From: Pleurodeles waltl
Taxonomy: Eukaryota; Chordata; Amphibia; Caudata; Salamandridae
Direction: 5' to 3'
DNA: 64,000 bases
Assembly (NCBI RefSeq): GCF_031143425.1
Contig: NC_090445.1
Coordinates: 1,580,416,049 to 1,580,480,048 of the forward strand
Shown: positions 22,591-35,339 of the stretch, piece after piece
Layout of the letters: each line of letters opens with the position of its first letter
Numbering within the stretch: position 1 is the stretch's first letter
The notes under the pieces: model-generated
Database searches by the model: none
Told to the model about the DNA's origin: nothing
Seen by the model: the letters and a program-made list of their open reading frames with translations, nothing else
Made by a program: the position numbers and the translations under genes

Positions 22591-23460
22591 CACTATCTCT
22601 TGGGCCTTTCTTATCGGTCTCTGTCCATCAGAGTGTCTGTTTCCATCAGTGCGTCAGTCTGTCTATCTACTTGAGTCCTGTACATCTACGATTTGTCTGT
22701 CTCTTAGGATTGATATTGATTTGCAGGGCCTGATTCACAAAGGTACACTTACACCTCTCTGTAAGTCTACGTTTTTGGGGAATTCGCAAAACTGCATTTT
22801 AATAGTCCGCACATAGAAAGATAGGCATGTTTTCATGTTTGTATGTGCGGAGCTCTTGCCCCGACTGCGGAGTCGCCGACATTTCAAAACTTACTATTAA
22901 AATGCAGTTTTGTGAATCCCAAAACAAACGCAAACCTACACAAAGTGTACGTTTACCTTTGTGAATCAGCCCCAGAGCAGCTGCATATCTATCAAAATGT
23001 GTCTGTCTGTCGATCCCTGTGTCAGTTTGTCTATAGCATGCCTGGCTGTATTTATCAGTGTGTGTCTATCTGTTTTCAGTGGCTTCTTTATAACTACCAT
23101 TTTGTCTGTCTTTTAGATTGTTTTCCCGTTATAGTGCTTGCCTGTATATCAATCAGTGTGTCTTTGAATATTTATGTCTCTTAGTGTGACCTTCTGTCAG
23201 TATCTGGATATGTATGTTAGTGTATTGGTTTATTTCTTTTTTTTGTTGCATACGTCTACCTGTTATTGTGAGGGTTAGTATATCTGTCAACATGTCTATT
23301 ATCCGTGTATGTGTTAGAGATCCTGTCAGTATTTTTGACTGCCTATCTCTAACATGTCTGCCTATCAGTGTGTCTGTCTTGCTTTCCAGCATTGTAAACA
23401 TCTCCTTGTCTGTCCATTTTCACAACGTATCTGTCTCCCAGTGGATCATCTGATACATTT
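22590..23460 (+). repeat. Degenerate TCTG/TATC-rich low-complexity tract
   Basis: Many imperfect CTGTCTGTC, TCAGTGTGTCTGTC and CTATCTGT words, indicating a decayed tetranucleotide array interrupted by a MITE. Open frames here (serine/valine-rich) are repeat artefacts. Confidence 0.75.
22726..22973. mobile_element. Palindromic MITE in the TCTG tract
   Basis: 248 bp with ends GGGCCTGATTCACAAAGGTA and TACCTTTGTGAATCAGCCCC. Inner arms are also inverted, e.g. AAAACTGCATTTTAATAGT at about 22789 and its complement near 22895, so most of the element folds on itself. No clean target duplication is visible. The end sequence resembles the other Harbinger-type MITEs here. Confidence 0.8.
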
Positions 23461-23939
23461 CTTCTTCTCTCTATGGATACCAATGTACATTTTTATCTTA
23501 TTTGTGTCAAGCTGATTTGACTACTGACGATTTTGAATTTGGCAGAGGATTATGTCAGACATAGTTCCCACCCAACATCTCTCTATCATGATCACTGATG
23601 TCTTTACTACTGATTTAGAAGACCGACTGGCTGTTCAGTTTGGGTTGATCTGCTCCTATTGGAGGAAGACCAAGGGAGACCATGCATATTGCTGGTCTCT
23701 ATTTGGAGCAGCAAAGCAGCAATAAAATATGGACCAGAAAGCAGCCCTGGATAATTACGAGTGTCTGAGATTAACTCAAGCTTTTCACCCATCAGCTTTT
23801 TGTTTTCTTCAGCAAGATGCCCTAAGTGTGATGGGTATGCCTACAGGAGGATACCATACTCACTGTCCCAGAGGAATCAAGCTATGTCTCTTTGACAAGG
23901 CCTCAATAGCCATAAACCATCAGGGGCTGCTTGTGTTCT
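23461..23939. other. Unassigned
   Basis: No gene, array or recognised repeat. Short frames only. Confidence 0.5.
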
Positions 23940-24366
23940 TGTTAGAAATTGGGTCTCTAGTTGGCAGAGGTATACACCCTTGTCCAAGTAGCGACCAAAA
24001 TCCTAATCAGGGTAAGTCACAACACAATCCAAATTATTCTGTGCTCACCCTCTGGTAGCTGGGCACACAGCAAGCAGGCTTAACTTAGAAGGCAATGTGT
24101 AAAGTATTTGTGAAATAACTTATACAGTAACACAGTGAAAACACCACAAAAAGTACTCCACAGCAGTTTAGAAAAATAGATAATATTTATCTAAACATAA
24201 TAAGATCAAAACAAAAAAACTCCAATATGTACAAGTCGCAATATCACTTTTTGAAGGTTTAAATGAGTCTCACTCCTCAAGAATCAGTAGTAATATCCTT
24301 GTAACACACAGTACCCAGGATGTGTCAAAAATAACGGTGCATGGGGACACACAGGAGGAGATGCGT
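23940..24366. repeat. LTR-like dispersed repeat beginning TGTTAGAAAT
   Basis: Starts TGTTAGAAATTGGGTCTC and runs through CTGGTAGCTGGGCACA and GTGAAAACACCACAAAAAGT. I recall this as an abundant LTR-type repeat in salamander sequence, which is recollection, not a search. No second LTR or coding region is seen nearby, so it would be a solo LTR or fragment. Confidence 0.4.
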
Positions 24367-26290
24367 TTAACAATAAGACGATTCATCTGGTTTTCCGGTG
24401 CGGCACAGACAATGGGTTGTTTCTTTATATGCAGCAAGGTGATGCGTCAATTTCCAATGTGGGTTGTCTAAGTTTGGCAGGTGGAGTCCCAAAGTGATGT
24501 TTCTTGGCCAAAGATTACTATTTCTGCCTTGTCTCTGTTGAGCTTCGGGCAGTTGGTTTTCATTCATCTGGCGACTATGATCATGCAGGAGGAGAAATTG
24601 GTCCTGGTCTTTGGCATTTTGTCAGTGAGTGGGAGTATAAACTGGGTTTCATCAGCATAGGATATGATGTTGACTTCATGGGTGTCGATGATGCTGGTGA
24701 GTTGGGTAATGTAGGCATTGACTAGAGGGGCTGCATGAGAAACTCCATAGATTAGGGTGTTTGTGGCTGTCAGGAAGGCTCAAACCCAGCAAAGTGCAGT
24801 ACCATGAACGCCATCTTTGTGCAGTCATGCAAGCTGGAGACAAAGGCTACAGAAAGATCCAGTAAGATGAGGGCCATGGTGTCACCTCTGTCCATGATCA
24901 TCTGGATGTCATCTGTGGTGATGATCAGACTGGGCTCTGTTCTGTGGTTGGCCCTGAATCCGGAATGAGTGGTGTCCGGGAGATGGCTGTCAGGGAGGTG
25001 TTTGTTTTTCAACTTTTACATGACCTTTGCCGTGCAGGGGAGCAGGGATATAGTTCGGTAGTTGGCTAGCGTCGTCGGGTCTGCTGAGGGTTTATTGAAG
25101 AGTGGGAGTTCTGTGGTGTGCTTCCAGGCATCTGGGTAGGTGGCTGTGATGTTTGAATCATTTAGGATTGGGGTGAGGGCTGTGTTGATGAGGTCCAGTC
25201 CTTTGTTGAAGACTTGGTGAGGGCTGGGGTCAGAGGGTGCTCTGGAGTGTATGAACTGCATGTTACAGCTTCTTGAGTAGTGATGGTGGACCAGGTAGTC
25301 AGGGTGCTCCTCTATGTGTTGGTATATCTGGGCAGAAGGGCTGCAAAGGTGGAAGTTTCCAGTTTGTCTTCCACGTTTTCATAGAAGCTGGTGATCTTTT
25401 TGCTGAAGAATAGGGGCAGTTGGGAGAAGAAGTGCTGAGAGGGTGTTACTCTGGTGGAGCTTGTGGCAGGAGAGGGAAGTCTTTCACTATGGCAAACATT
25501 TGTCATAGCTGTTTGAGCTGCATTTGAAGCAGTGAGTGCAGAACGTTTGACAGTTCTGATTTGCTGATGGTAGCGTTGAGGCGGGTTTGTGGATGCTCTT
25601 GTCATTGTAGTTCTGACTTTGTCTCCATCTGCATTCCAGTTGTTTGCAGTGTCGCTTTATGAGCCTGAGCTCTTCCATGAGCCAGCCTGCTTGTGATCTG
25701 GTTCACATGGCCTTATTGACTCTGAAAGGAGCCAAGGTATCTGCACAGGCAGTTGCCCAGGCCTTAAAGTTGGAGATGGGTTTGGGAAAGTCGTTGTTGT
25801 GTCAGGGCTGGTGGTGTAGGAGTTCAGAAGACCAGGACACTTCTGCAATCTTGTTCCATCATGAAGATTTGGTGATGGTGTTTCTGCGGCGGTTTGGAAT
25901 GGGTATGCTCTAGATGATGAGGGTTTGGTTGGACCATGTGATCAGTTTTGGCTTGTCTACTGTGATGTTGCTGAAGCTGATGAAGATGAAGATAAAGTCC
26001 AGTAAGTGTCCGGCAGCATGTGTGGGGACTTCCACTCTCTGGGTAAGTCTGAGGTTTGACAGGTCCTCGAAGTGATTGGTCATGGTGGGATGGGTGAGAT
26101 CCTCCAGCTGGTAGCTGAGGTTGCTGAGGAGGATGAAGATGCTGGAGTTGAGGATCAATAGGGTGACAAAGTCAGCAATGGTGCTGCCGAAGTTGGTGCG
26201 TGGTTCAGGAGGAAAGTAGATGAGGGTGCTGCTCAGTCTGTGGTGGTTATCTGAACACACAAATACATTCTTTAAGTCAACAGATTTCAC
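24367..26290 (-). pseudogene. L2-type LINE ORF2 remnant (endonuclease plus reverse transcriptase)
   Basis: Minus strand. The endonuclease C-terminal part at 25910-26290 reads TLIYFPPEPRTNFG, then a THAAGHLLD stretch near ITWSNQTL. A spacer follows (25312-25678, with a YENVEDKLE-like segment). RT fingers/palm at 25016-25261 give WKHTTELPLFNKP and NYRTISLLP, and 24770-25012 gives HSGFRANHRTE, then ALILLDLSVAF. The catalytic YADD appears as YADE at about 24648-24660. A segment between the two palm blocks is deleted. Multiple frames are needed, so the copy is dead. L2/CR1-group membership is inferred from motif spelling. Confidence 0.85.
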
Positions 26291-27745
26291 TACTTGCTAC
26301 TGACTAGAGCACCAAACAAAGCTCAAGGTTAGAAGGAAAGAGGAAGGGCTTGGTATAATATTTACCTCCTTTGTGATGCAAAATAAATCCTGTAAGCAAA
26401 GTGAATACTAATGACAGCTGCTCAAAAATAAGCTCAGAAAAAAGTGAATCGGGAAATGTTATATAAACATTGATGCATATAGTGTCAAACAGACACTATC
26501 CATCATCTTTAGTGAACTGGTAGACAACAATTATTTGCAGCTGCCCTGTTAGTGTGACCAATATCAAGGGTGTGAGAGTTACTTGATAAAAAATTAAAGA
26601 GTGAAAATCATAAGAGGATAAAGGTTGTGCATATGCATGTGAAACAAATAACATAATCACTCGTCAGGGGTGTACCTAAAACAAATAACATATTCAGTAG
26701 TCAGGGGTGTATTTAGAATATTCAGTACCATTTTGAAATGGGTACTGAGCACTATTCAATGTTTAATGCCTGTACTTGGGCAACATCAAAGTTACCAGTG
26801 CCAAATGAGGAATGCTTAAAATGATAAGGATGTAATTTTACACATTATGTGCAATTTGTAATTGCACCCTTTCCGTGTTAAGCAGAAGTCCCTAGTTTAT
26901 TAATTTTTGGAGCCATGGGACTCCTGCTGACCAACTGTTCAGATATACCTAACTTTTTTGATCCTTTATACCCCAAACAGAGCACCTCCTTGAATGCAAA
27001 TTGCTCAAAAACAGCTGAAAGGAGTTACAAAAAATCATAAAAAGCGCACTTTCTGAGCAATGTTCCAACTTTATACCAAATTTAGTGTAATTTCATTCTG
27101 ATGTTATTTCTTCATTGGAGAGCAAAGTTTCCTAAGGGAATTAACAGGGGAAAATAAACATTTTACCCCTTTTTTTCTTGATCCCTGGGCCAGAGCGAAA
27201 CTTTCCATGAAGGAGCTGAGGGGGATGATGTTTTTTTCTTAGAATGCTTCATGAAGGTTCATCAAACAGCACCATAGTTATTAGGAAAACAAAAACTGCT
27301 TTTCCTATCGAAAATCTTCTTAAATGTGGCTACATAATGCAATCGCCACAACATTCCCTGACACTGATAACAAATGTGACATTGTTTCTCAGTTTTACCA
27401 CACATCTTTAACTAGTCTGCATCCTCAGTATGGCCATACCAATCTCCATCCCTTGACTCCTGGCCACTTTTCTGTGAATTTTTCAGAACATAAGCAAACT
27501 ACAAGATACTTATTAGACTATATCAGTTCTACAGCATGACGTTTTAAGTTGCAACCAAACATGGGCATATGATTTCACATGGAATATCTGGTCAAAGTGA
27601 ACTTAATTGACATGAACAACTCAATGGAATAGTCCTGTGTCTTGGGTGTCACCAAGTGTGGTTGTCTTTTCAATTTCCCTGCAAATGTGTGCCTGCATGG
27701 ACATCAGGCTCCTTACCAAGGATTGGAACAGGTGCCCTGCAGAAT
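26291..27745. other. Unassigned, AT-rich
   Basis: Contains a short local duplication around 26645-26720 (ACAAATAACATA...GTCAGGGGTGTA twice). Nothing else recognised. Confidence 0.5.
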
Positions 27746-27753
27746 AGAGATGG

Positions 27754-28084
27754 CAGTGCTTAATTTGTAAATAAAAAGTGCCGGTGCTCAAAGCCCTCCT
27801 CTTAAACACACGGCTGCTGCAATTAAATGTGGGAATACATAATACTGAGGTAGTGTAATCCTGAAGCCATCTCGGACCTCTTGAATCCATTTAAGGCCAC
27901 TCCCTGCCCCTTCAGCTCACTTTTGCTGTTTCTGCTTTCTCCCATTGTGACGCTTTTTCATTTTTCTCTTCCTCCACCTTGCCCATATGTGCAGTAAATG
28001 CTTGGGGCAGATGAATAAGTGCCGGCCCTCCAAAATAAGTGCCGATGCTCAGCACCGGAAACAACAAGCACAAATTAAGCACAG
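27754..28084. mobile_element. hAT-type MITE, perfect 8-bp target duplication
   Basis: 331 bp. Ends CAGTGCTTAATTTG and CAAATTAAGCACAG. Flanks AGAGATGG at 27746-27753 and 28085-28092. An internal GCCGGTGCTCA / TGCTCAGCACCGG inverted pair lies near the ends. Same family as 34990-35331 and 61239-61541. Confidence 0.9.
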
Positions 28085-28092
28085 AGAGATGG

Positions 28093-30462
28093 GTTTCTGC
28101 AGTTGGTAGATTAACTCATTGAACTCTTTCATAAGAACTGGAAGCAGTGACTGCCAGGAGGAATGTCAGGAGAGACGGCTTACCACTTACAGTCCAGCAG
28201 ACACATCGGTATAATAGTCCAAATCGGGTCATGCAAAGTCCAGTTCAAAGAAGAAATGTTTAGGTGTGTTGACAAGGGTTGATGCTGTCTATAATGAGAC
28301 TTCATGTGTGTGAAGAAGTACTATGTGACGGTGCTCTGATGCTGAACTACATTTCCCAGTCATCTCTGAACTCTCACATTGTTTGGATATAGCAGCAGTC
28401 ACCTTGCATGATTGGGTATAACTTTTCTTTTGTTTCACAGCGACCTTGCTAGGCAGTGATCCGATAAAATTGTTATAACCGGGACCTTGCTACTTTGCAA
28501 AGAACAGTTGCTCTTTTGAGAGTTTATTACAGTATCTTTAGGACTAAAGAAAAGTATTCTGAAAATACGCTGTGTTGAGAAAAGGACACCTGAACTATTT
28601 GAACATTACTAAATACTTTGGTAATTGTTGCATATAAACTCAGGTTCGATGCCATGATGGGAAAGAAGAATTCTTGTGTCAAGATTATGTTATACATGAA
28701 ATATATGTATGATTATGTGCATGATATTAAGAGTTTTTTTAAAGTGATAGACACATTGCCAATCATAGGAAACCCAATATATTAATTCCAGTGTATTACT
28801 TTCCAGTGGCAGAAAGAGTCAAATAGGAAACAAGTTCAGCATCGATAGACAGTGCATTGTTACAAATCTTATCTTACTAATGGGTGAAAAGTGTTGATTA
28901 CAATATATAAAGTATTCATCTGCTGATTTATCATTTCCCCGTTCCTACTATTGGCCTCAAGTGCTGACTGTTTGTGGTCACTGATGGAGGCAGTGAGAGA
29001 TGGAGGGGTGCACTGCTCTGAATGAATCCCAGGGATAAGATTAGAGCTTACTGGTAGTGATCTGCTAGTTACACATAATGATGCTAATTTATTTTTATAT
29101 TGCACTTCATATCATACACCTACCACTGGTAGGAGCTGTAAATTGAAGCTGTTACTGGTACCTAATTTAACAGTTCTCAATTTACCAACCTCAGAGGGCT
29201 GAAAGACTGACTTGGCCTTGCCGGGATCAGGGGGTCACCTGGCACAGAGGCAGATTTTGGGCAGTAACTATACAAATTCAGGGCACAGAATCAAAATTCA
29301 TAAAAAGGGTTAATTTTCTGGACACATTTGAGTAGGTCAAGCTCTAATAAAAAATAACTAAATAGTCTGCTGACACAAGTACAAGGCAAAGTAGGTTCAT
29401 GTTCTTTGGTTTGCATAGTGCACAGCAGTATTTAACGGACATTCATTTGTAACTGGGCTTAGTTAAAGATTAAAAAACTAGAAACCATATACATGCTAAC
29501 CTAAATTTGTCAGCCAACATAAGGGACAGTTATCACATGATTCTGCCCCTTTACAGAGAATGATAGTGCAAGAAGCAATAGTTTGCTGATGAACGTGGAT
29601 TTTCAGGTGCAGTACGATTACTACTGTGCACAGTTAGGAATAGAAATGTAGAGAGGTTAGTGCAAATGTGAGGGAGATAGTGTGGGCTGGACAAAATTTC
29701 AATTACACCAGCGTAAGTTTCGGAATTTCACATTACAAATAATGTCACTTCTGTTTGCAGAAAAACTATAGCGCAGGAGTGAGAAAACAATGCAAACAAC
29801 CAGAATGGGAGTAACTGTTGATTGAGCAATTGTGCTCTAATTTTTTTATCACACAATGTATTATTGTGTCAAAAAGTGTCCTTACAAGTAACTCTGCGTA
29901 ATGTTTCTGAGATTTCCTGTAACTACGAAAAATAAAATTATGCAATTTTTGCACACTCAAATAGTATATTGTGTTTTTTGCTGTAATTGTTTCAATGGAA
30001 ATTGTATAGTTTCAGCTAACCTCCATTCTGTGCTGTTTGCTCTACCATTGCCTCCACCAGCCAACAAAGGTTTCAAATGGTTGCCTTGAGGCTTTGAACT
30101 AGTAGAAAAGCCAGCCAGCCATGCCCATACATTTGACACTTGCACTTGGGTTCTGAGAAAAGAAATAAAAACAACTTCTGTAGTGCAAAACAAAATATGA
30201 TTGTTTTGTGTATATAGTGCAGTAAGAAGTAAGAAGGTAAGAAGGCCTCAAGCAATATTTTACTATTTTACATTTAAAAATTACTCCTGTGGCCAGATCA
30301 AAGTTGTGTTTGGCAGTATCGCACGTCAGTGGCTGAAGTTTCCTGAGCCATTCATCTCATACAACATTTTTTGCGATGAATGGTTCACGAACCATTATAT
30401 GACAAACCTAAGAACATAATTGAGAGATGAAAAAGGAGTTCATGCAAGAATATTCAAATTCC
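28093..30462. other. Unassigned
   Basis: About 2.4 kb without a recognisable coding region or repeat boundary. Open frames are at most 78 codons and lack motifs. Confidence 0.5.
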
Positions 30463-30898
30463 ATAGATGAACTCCTGATTAATGATACTAGGGATAGGTG
30501 AAACAATGCACCACCATATCAAGCACAGTGAGCAATTACCCACTGCACAATGCACAATTACCCACTGCACGGTGTATGCCCATGAAAGGCACAGTACACC
30601 AAAACACACAGCACAGTGCACTAATCCCATGAAACACTGGGCATTGGGCTCCGTTTACAGTCAATCCATGTAATTGAAAACCCGATAGATGAACTCCTGA
30701 TTGATCATACCATGGAGAGGTCAAACAAAGCTCCAACACATCAAGCACAGTGAGCAATTACCCTCTGCATAATGCACAACTGCCCACTGCACTGTGTACG
30801 CCCTTGAAAAGCACAGTACACCAAAACACAGAGCACAGTGAACTAATCCCATGAAACAGTGGACGTTGGGCTCCATGTACAGTCAGTCCATGTAATTG
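30463..30898 (+). repeat. 222-bp tandem duplication
   Basis: Copies 30463-30684 and 30685-30898 start with ATAGATGAACTCCTGATT and share AAGCACAGTGAGCAATTACC and CAGTACACCAAAACACA. Divergence is roughly a tenth by eye. Each copy itself has internal TGCACAATTACCCACTGCAC repeats. Confidence 0.85.
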
Positions 30899-32780
30899 GT
30901 GAGTATGAGGCATCCCTATCTAAAAAAGACATTAAAGGGAGTTACAGTGGCTCCCACTGGCCTTATTACAAACAGTTTTCCTGAGGTGCAGTGGTCGTGT
31001 GAACTCGTTTTATGCACTTCTGGGATACTGTTGCATTACGGGGGTGCAGATACTTTTGTGACCCCCCCCCCCCGCTATACAGACAGCACAGACGCACTTA
31101 TAGTGCTGGAGCTAGCACACAAGGGCATAACCTCATTTGCAAGAGGGTTTGTCCCCATGCAAATGAGGAAAAGAGGTGCCATATTAAGGATGATGCGCAG
31201 CAGCAAATAGGCTATCAGAAGGCACACTGACTGTGTGCCACAAAGGGGTAGCGCACCCTCAGTGCACCTCTCAAGGGTGCTCCTCTAGAAGGTGCTATAG
31301 AGATCATTCTTTGCACCCGCCTTCAGGAGGCTCTATGCCACTCCTTCGAAGTGCAGGAAGCTGCCACCTGAACAGTGAAAGACCAAGTGCTGCTTCAAGC
31401 AGTCGCTCCAGCTTTCACTAAAACGCTGCACCCACAGCAGGTGTGGGGTCACAGCTGTCCGTAGGCAGTGCATTGATAGTAATAGGCCACACTATCCGTT
31501 TCAGCCCAGCACACTTGTTTAAAGGTGTGCTGTGGCGCAAAGAGATACAGTGCGCCAGTTACATAATATGGGCTCAGAATCTAATTTTGCCACAGGACGT
31601 AACATTTTTAACACTATGCCGAGATGTAAACCTTCCATTTGAAGATATTCAAAATGATTTCTACTGTTAAAAGCCAACATGGGTCTTAACTAAACAACAA
31701 TTGGTGCATGGGTTTTCATACAGAGGTTCTGCTTTGTGTTAGACCTGTTGGACATCTGAGATATCGAAATGTACTTGGAGGAGAAACCTCACTGACATTT
31801 TCATAGTAGCATGCTTCATTATTTTGCCTTCTCTTCACCTGAAGAGGATCATACACACAGATGGACTCAACCTTTGTAAAGCGTTTGTAATAGCATTCAA
31901 ATATCTTGATTGAAACAGGGATCCAATTAGTCTAAAAATATCACAAGGTAAATCTCAAAGATTCCTCTTTCATTCTGAGGGTATCCTGGGCATGGTTAAA
32001 TAACAGTTTGTGGACGTTTCCTGAAACACAATGTTTCATAATTCCATTATTTTTCTGCTGACATGTTTCAGCCACCTCACTCACCCATGTGGGTAGCCAG
32101 CTTTCTTCAGGGCTATGATATATTGATCCCCATCTAGCTACTGTAATGTTTCTTGCGCAGAGGAAGGAGACATAGGGCTCTCCTAGCTGTCCACAAGTTA
32201 CAATTGTTTACCCTTTTGGTATTTTCCTCTACCGAATTGGCTTTGTAGGGGGATAACCTCTCCTCTAATCACACATTCAAAAAAGGGTGAAATGCTGTTT
32301 CCAAATGTAATCTTTCCCTAGGAACTGCTGCATCGGCCTTAACTAAAGTCTACCTTCTTATTTGATGCACCAAAGACGATTGCTGAGCCAGGTACAGGAG
32401 CTCTTTACAAGGAAAGAAAGTGGCCTATATGGCTTTTGTATCACTAGGTAAACAACACCTTTAATGATGTGTAGCATTGTAACATTACCTTACCACTGAG
32501 AGGTACCAAGACTTGCCAGATGCTTACTTGGATTGTATTACAAAAAGCCTAGAGAACACACTGACTGCGAAGGCCTCCAAGGCCTTATGGCTACCTCTGT
32601 TGTTTCTCACAAACTTTCTTAGTATCAATCAGGGTTGCAACATCTTCTTTATATCAAAGTCCTAGCAAGAACCCTGTCACCCTAGCTAATACAACAAGCT
32701 GCAGCTGATATAACACTGAGGCTCACCAGAGAGTTTAATAATGAAGTGCGCAAAATGTAGACACTACATATCAAGAGATT
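30899..32780. other. Unassigned, partly GC-rich
   Basis: 30960-31600 is richer in G+C, with a C-run at about 31062-31074 and the inverted pair CCTCATTTGCA / TGCAAATGAGG (31131-31168). It may be a decayed non-autonomous element but I cannot define ends. 31680-32780 has no recognised feature. Confidence 0.35.
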
Positions 32781-32784
32781 GTTG

Positions 32785-33000
32785 ATATCAATCCATACAT
32801 GTGCCCACCCAGATCCATCCATCTGTCTGTCAACCCATCTATCTATCATCCATGAACACACCGAGATCAACACATCCAGACAGATCCATCCATTCAATCA
32901 CCTACACTCCATTCATGTTCACACACTCCATCCATTAATCTATCCATCTATCCATACACCCACATATCTATCTATCCATCCATTTGTCCAACTGTCTACT
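32785..33000 (+). repeat. ATCC/ATCT simple repeat, degenerate
   Basis: Repeated CCATCCATCTATC words with insertions. Open frames across it are not genes. Confidence 0.8.
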
Positions 33001-33491
33001 TATGTATCCCAGGCAATAATAACAGAAATATCAACATTAGTTACCAACATGTTCAAGATAAATGTAAATAGTGGAAGATGTGGTTACAAACAGCCATAAA
33101 TACACTTAGAAGAAAATTATAACATTTGTAACATCTTATAGACTACAACAAACCTTCATAGTCGAAACTTATTTTAAGCCCCATCATTGAACCTTAAACA
33201 AGTTGTCTTCTGTAGCTGAACTCTTCTACTTTGACTCTTTTCTTGGTTTTGCTCAATAATATATCTAGGATTATTATGTCAACATGTTTTTGGATTCTTG
33301 TATCTCACATCCTTTCAGGCAGAGTTAAAATTTTGATCTTGGCTAAGCAATCTGCATAGACCTGTGTGTTATTTGTAAACGCCTTTGGCCAATACGTCTG
33401 TGAATACTGCACTTGAGAGTTAAATGTGGCATGGACATGAATGCACACTGAGAACTGAGATCTTCATCAAAATCTGCAAGGCAGAAACAAA

Positions 33492-33643
33492 GGTCTGATT
33501 TAGAGTTTGACAGAGGGGTTACTTCGTCAAAAACATGACGGATGTCGATCCCACTATATCCTAAGGGAATTATATTAAAGCAGACTGGATATCCGTCACA
33601 TTTGTGACGGAGTAACAAGTCCACCAAACTCTACATCAGGCCC
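33492..33643. mobile_element. Small Harbinger-type MITE
   Basis: 152 bp; ends GGTCTGATTTAGAGTTTG and CAAACTCTACATCAGGCCC; AAA on both sides (33489-33491, 33644-33646). The internal ACGGATGTC / ATATCCGTCAC pattern matches the 13466 and 59446 copies. Confidence 0.85.
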
Positions 33644-33863
33644 AAAATATTAAGGAGTGTCAGTCATCCCAGTGGCACACTATGTATCCTCTCCAGAGAA
33701 TATCAATAATAGCTGCCATGTTAAAACATGCCACTCAGTATCCCACCACATTCTGCAACTGTCATTGTGGGAACCAGCCAATAGCATAATGGCTTAAACT
33801 CAGGCCATTTGCTTAGGTCCCGACAAGCTGAGAGTGGTGAAGTAGTACAAGAAACTAAATATA

Positions 33864-34458
33864 GGGCCTCATTTACAGGCCCTTGTGCAACCAGAGCATC
33901 ACTATTAGTGACACTCGGGTGGTGCAATGCCCTGCTCCATATTTACAAGGCGGTATTAAGCCACTTTTTGTGGCTTAACGCCGCCTTGTAAATATGGCCC
34001 CTTTACACGCATCACTTTGTGTGAAGGGCCGTGCAATGGGGGTTGCTCTGGGCATTCGACCGCAGCACCCATTGCATTTTGATGCTGCCCCAGCTTTAGG
34101 AGAAATCGTAAACCTGAGTCAGCACCAAAAACTAACATCACTCCAGAGGTGGCGTTAGCATGGCGCAATGAGGAGACATACTTTTATTTCTCCTCGTTTT
34201 TGCTTTTTCTATGTGTGCTGCATTCTGCCACTATTGATTGCTTATGTGCAGGAAGAGGCACCTTCCTGCACATAAACAATCATTCCCTGCAACGCAGGCA
34301 CACATGCACTATGGTGCAAGGGTGCCTGCGTTAGCACCAGGCAGCTTATTTTAGTGCCAGCACTAGGGAAAACACAGGGGTGCCGTATTGCTGTAAATAG
34401 GGCACATCCCTGCATTTCTGAAGGGCTGTGCTGTGCCACTTTGCTGGAAATGAGGCCC
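33864..34458. mobile_element. Harbinger-type MITE, GGGCCTCATTT ends
   Basis: 595 bp with ends GGGCCTCATTTAC and GGAAATGAGGCCC and flanking ATA (33861-33863, 34459-34461). A strong internal hairpin ATATTTACAAGGCGG / CCGCCTTGTAAATAT lies at 33942-33996. A second pair (TATGTGCAGGAAG / CTTCCTGCACATAA) lies at 34241-34276. No coding capacity. Confidence 0.9.
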
Positions 34459-34989
34459 ATAGAGTATAATGCGGATCATCCCCAATAAAAGTGCTTGCAG
34501 TGCCACAGAAGCTCTGAAGCCCAGATGCTGTCAAAAATGAAGTGTGTGCTGTGCATTGCAAAATAAAAGTCTGTGAATTAAGGCGAGGCTCTGGAATGGG
34601 TTTGGAAAGAAAACAATTTGATGAGCAATCCCAGAAAAAAAAACCACAGTAATCATTCCTCTTATAAACAGCAGAGGCACCAAAAGACACCAATCAGTTT
34701 TGAACAAAGTTAAAACCCTTTTGAGAAACAAACCTTTTCTCAAACGCCTTACCTTCCTCCAGGAAGCTTCCATTTTTAGCATATAGCCCTGTCTACCTCT
34801 TGCACATAGCCCTGTCTACCTCTTGTAAACCTTCAGTGTTGGCATGGGAACGTTCATATGCCACACAGGGAACACCTCCCATGAAGCAATGCAGCACAAA
34901 GCAGCACACAGTGCTCCTTTGCATTACTTTAGGGCTACTTTTCAATGAAAATCACGATTTAAACTAGATACTAAACAGTTTATCAAGAC

Positions 34990-35331
34990 CAGTGCTTAAT
35001 TTGAGATGGTGTTGCCGGTCGGGCCCACCGGCACTCTTTTTTTCGGGACCAGCACTTATTTTTCGCATCAGACAGTTACAGAGAGCAAGAGAAAGAAAAC
35101 ATGCAAAGTGAGAAGACAGAGGAAGAGAAAGGAGGAAAACCCATCACAAAAGGGAGAACGCAGGAACGTGCAAGAGTGAGATAAAGGGCAGGCAGTGTCT
35201 GGCAGTGGATTAAAGAGGCATGAAGTGAATTCTTACTATGGAGCATTGGTATTCAATGTGCCGAACTTTGACAGCACCAGCAGCATACTTCTGAGCAGAG
35301 CTTTGGGCATTTCTTTACAAATTAAGCACTG
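34990..35331. mobile_element. hAT-type MITE, perfect 8-bp target duplication
   Basis: 342 bp. Ends CAGTGCTTAATTTG and CAAATTAAGCACTG. Flanks ATCAAGAC at 34982-34989 and 35332-35339. The internal purine-rich segment (GAGAGCAAGAGAAAGAAAA) parallels the 61239 copy. Confidence 0.95.
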
Positions 35332-35339
35332 ATCAAGAC

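Noticed and set aside
22371..23453. Ser/Val-rich frames
   Set aside because: Decayed TCTG repeat plus a MITE.
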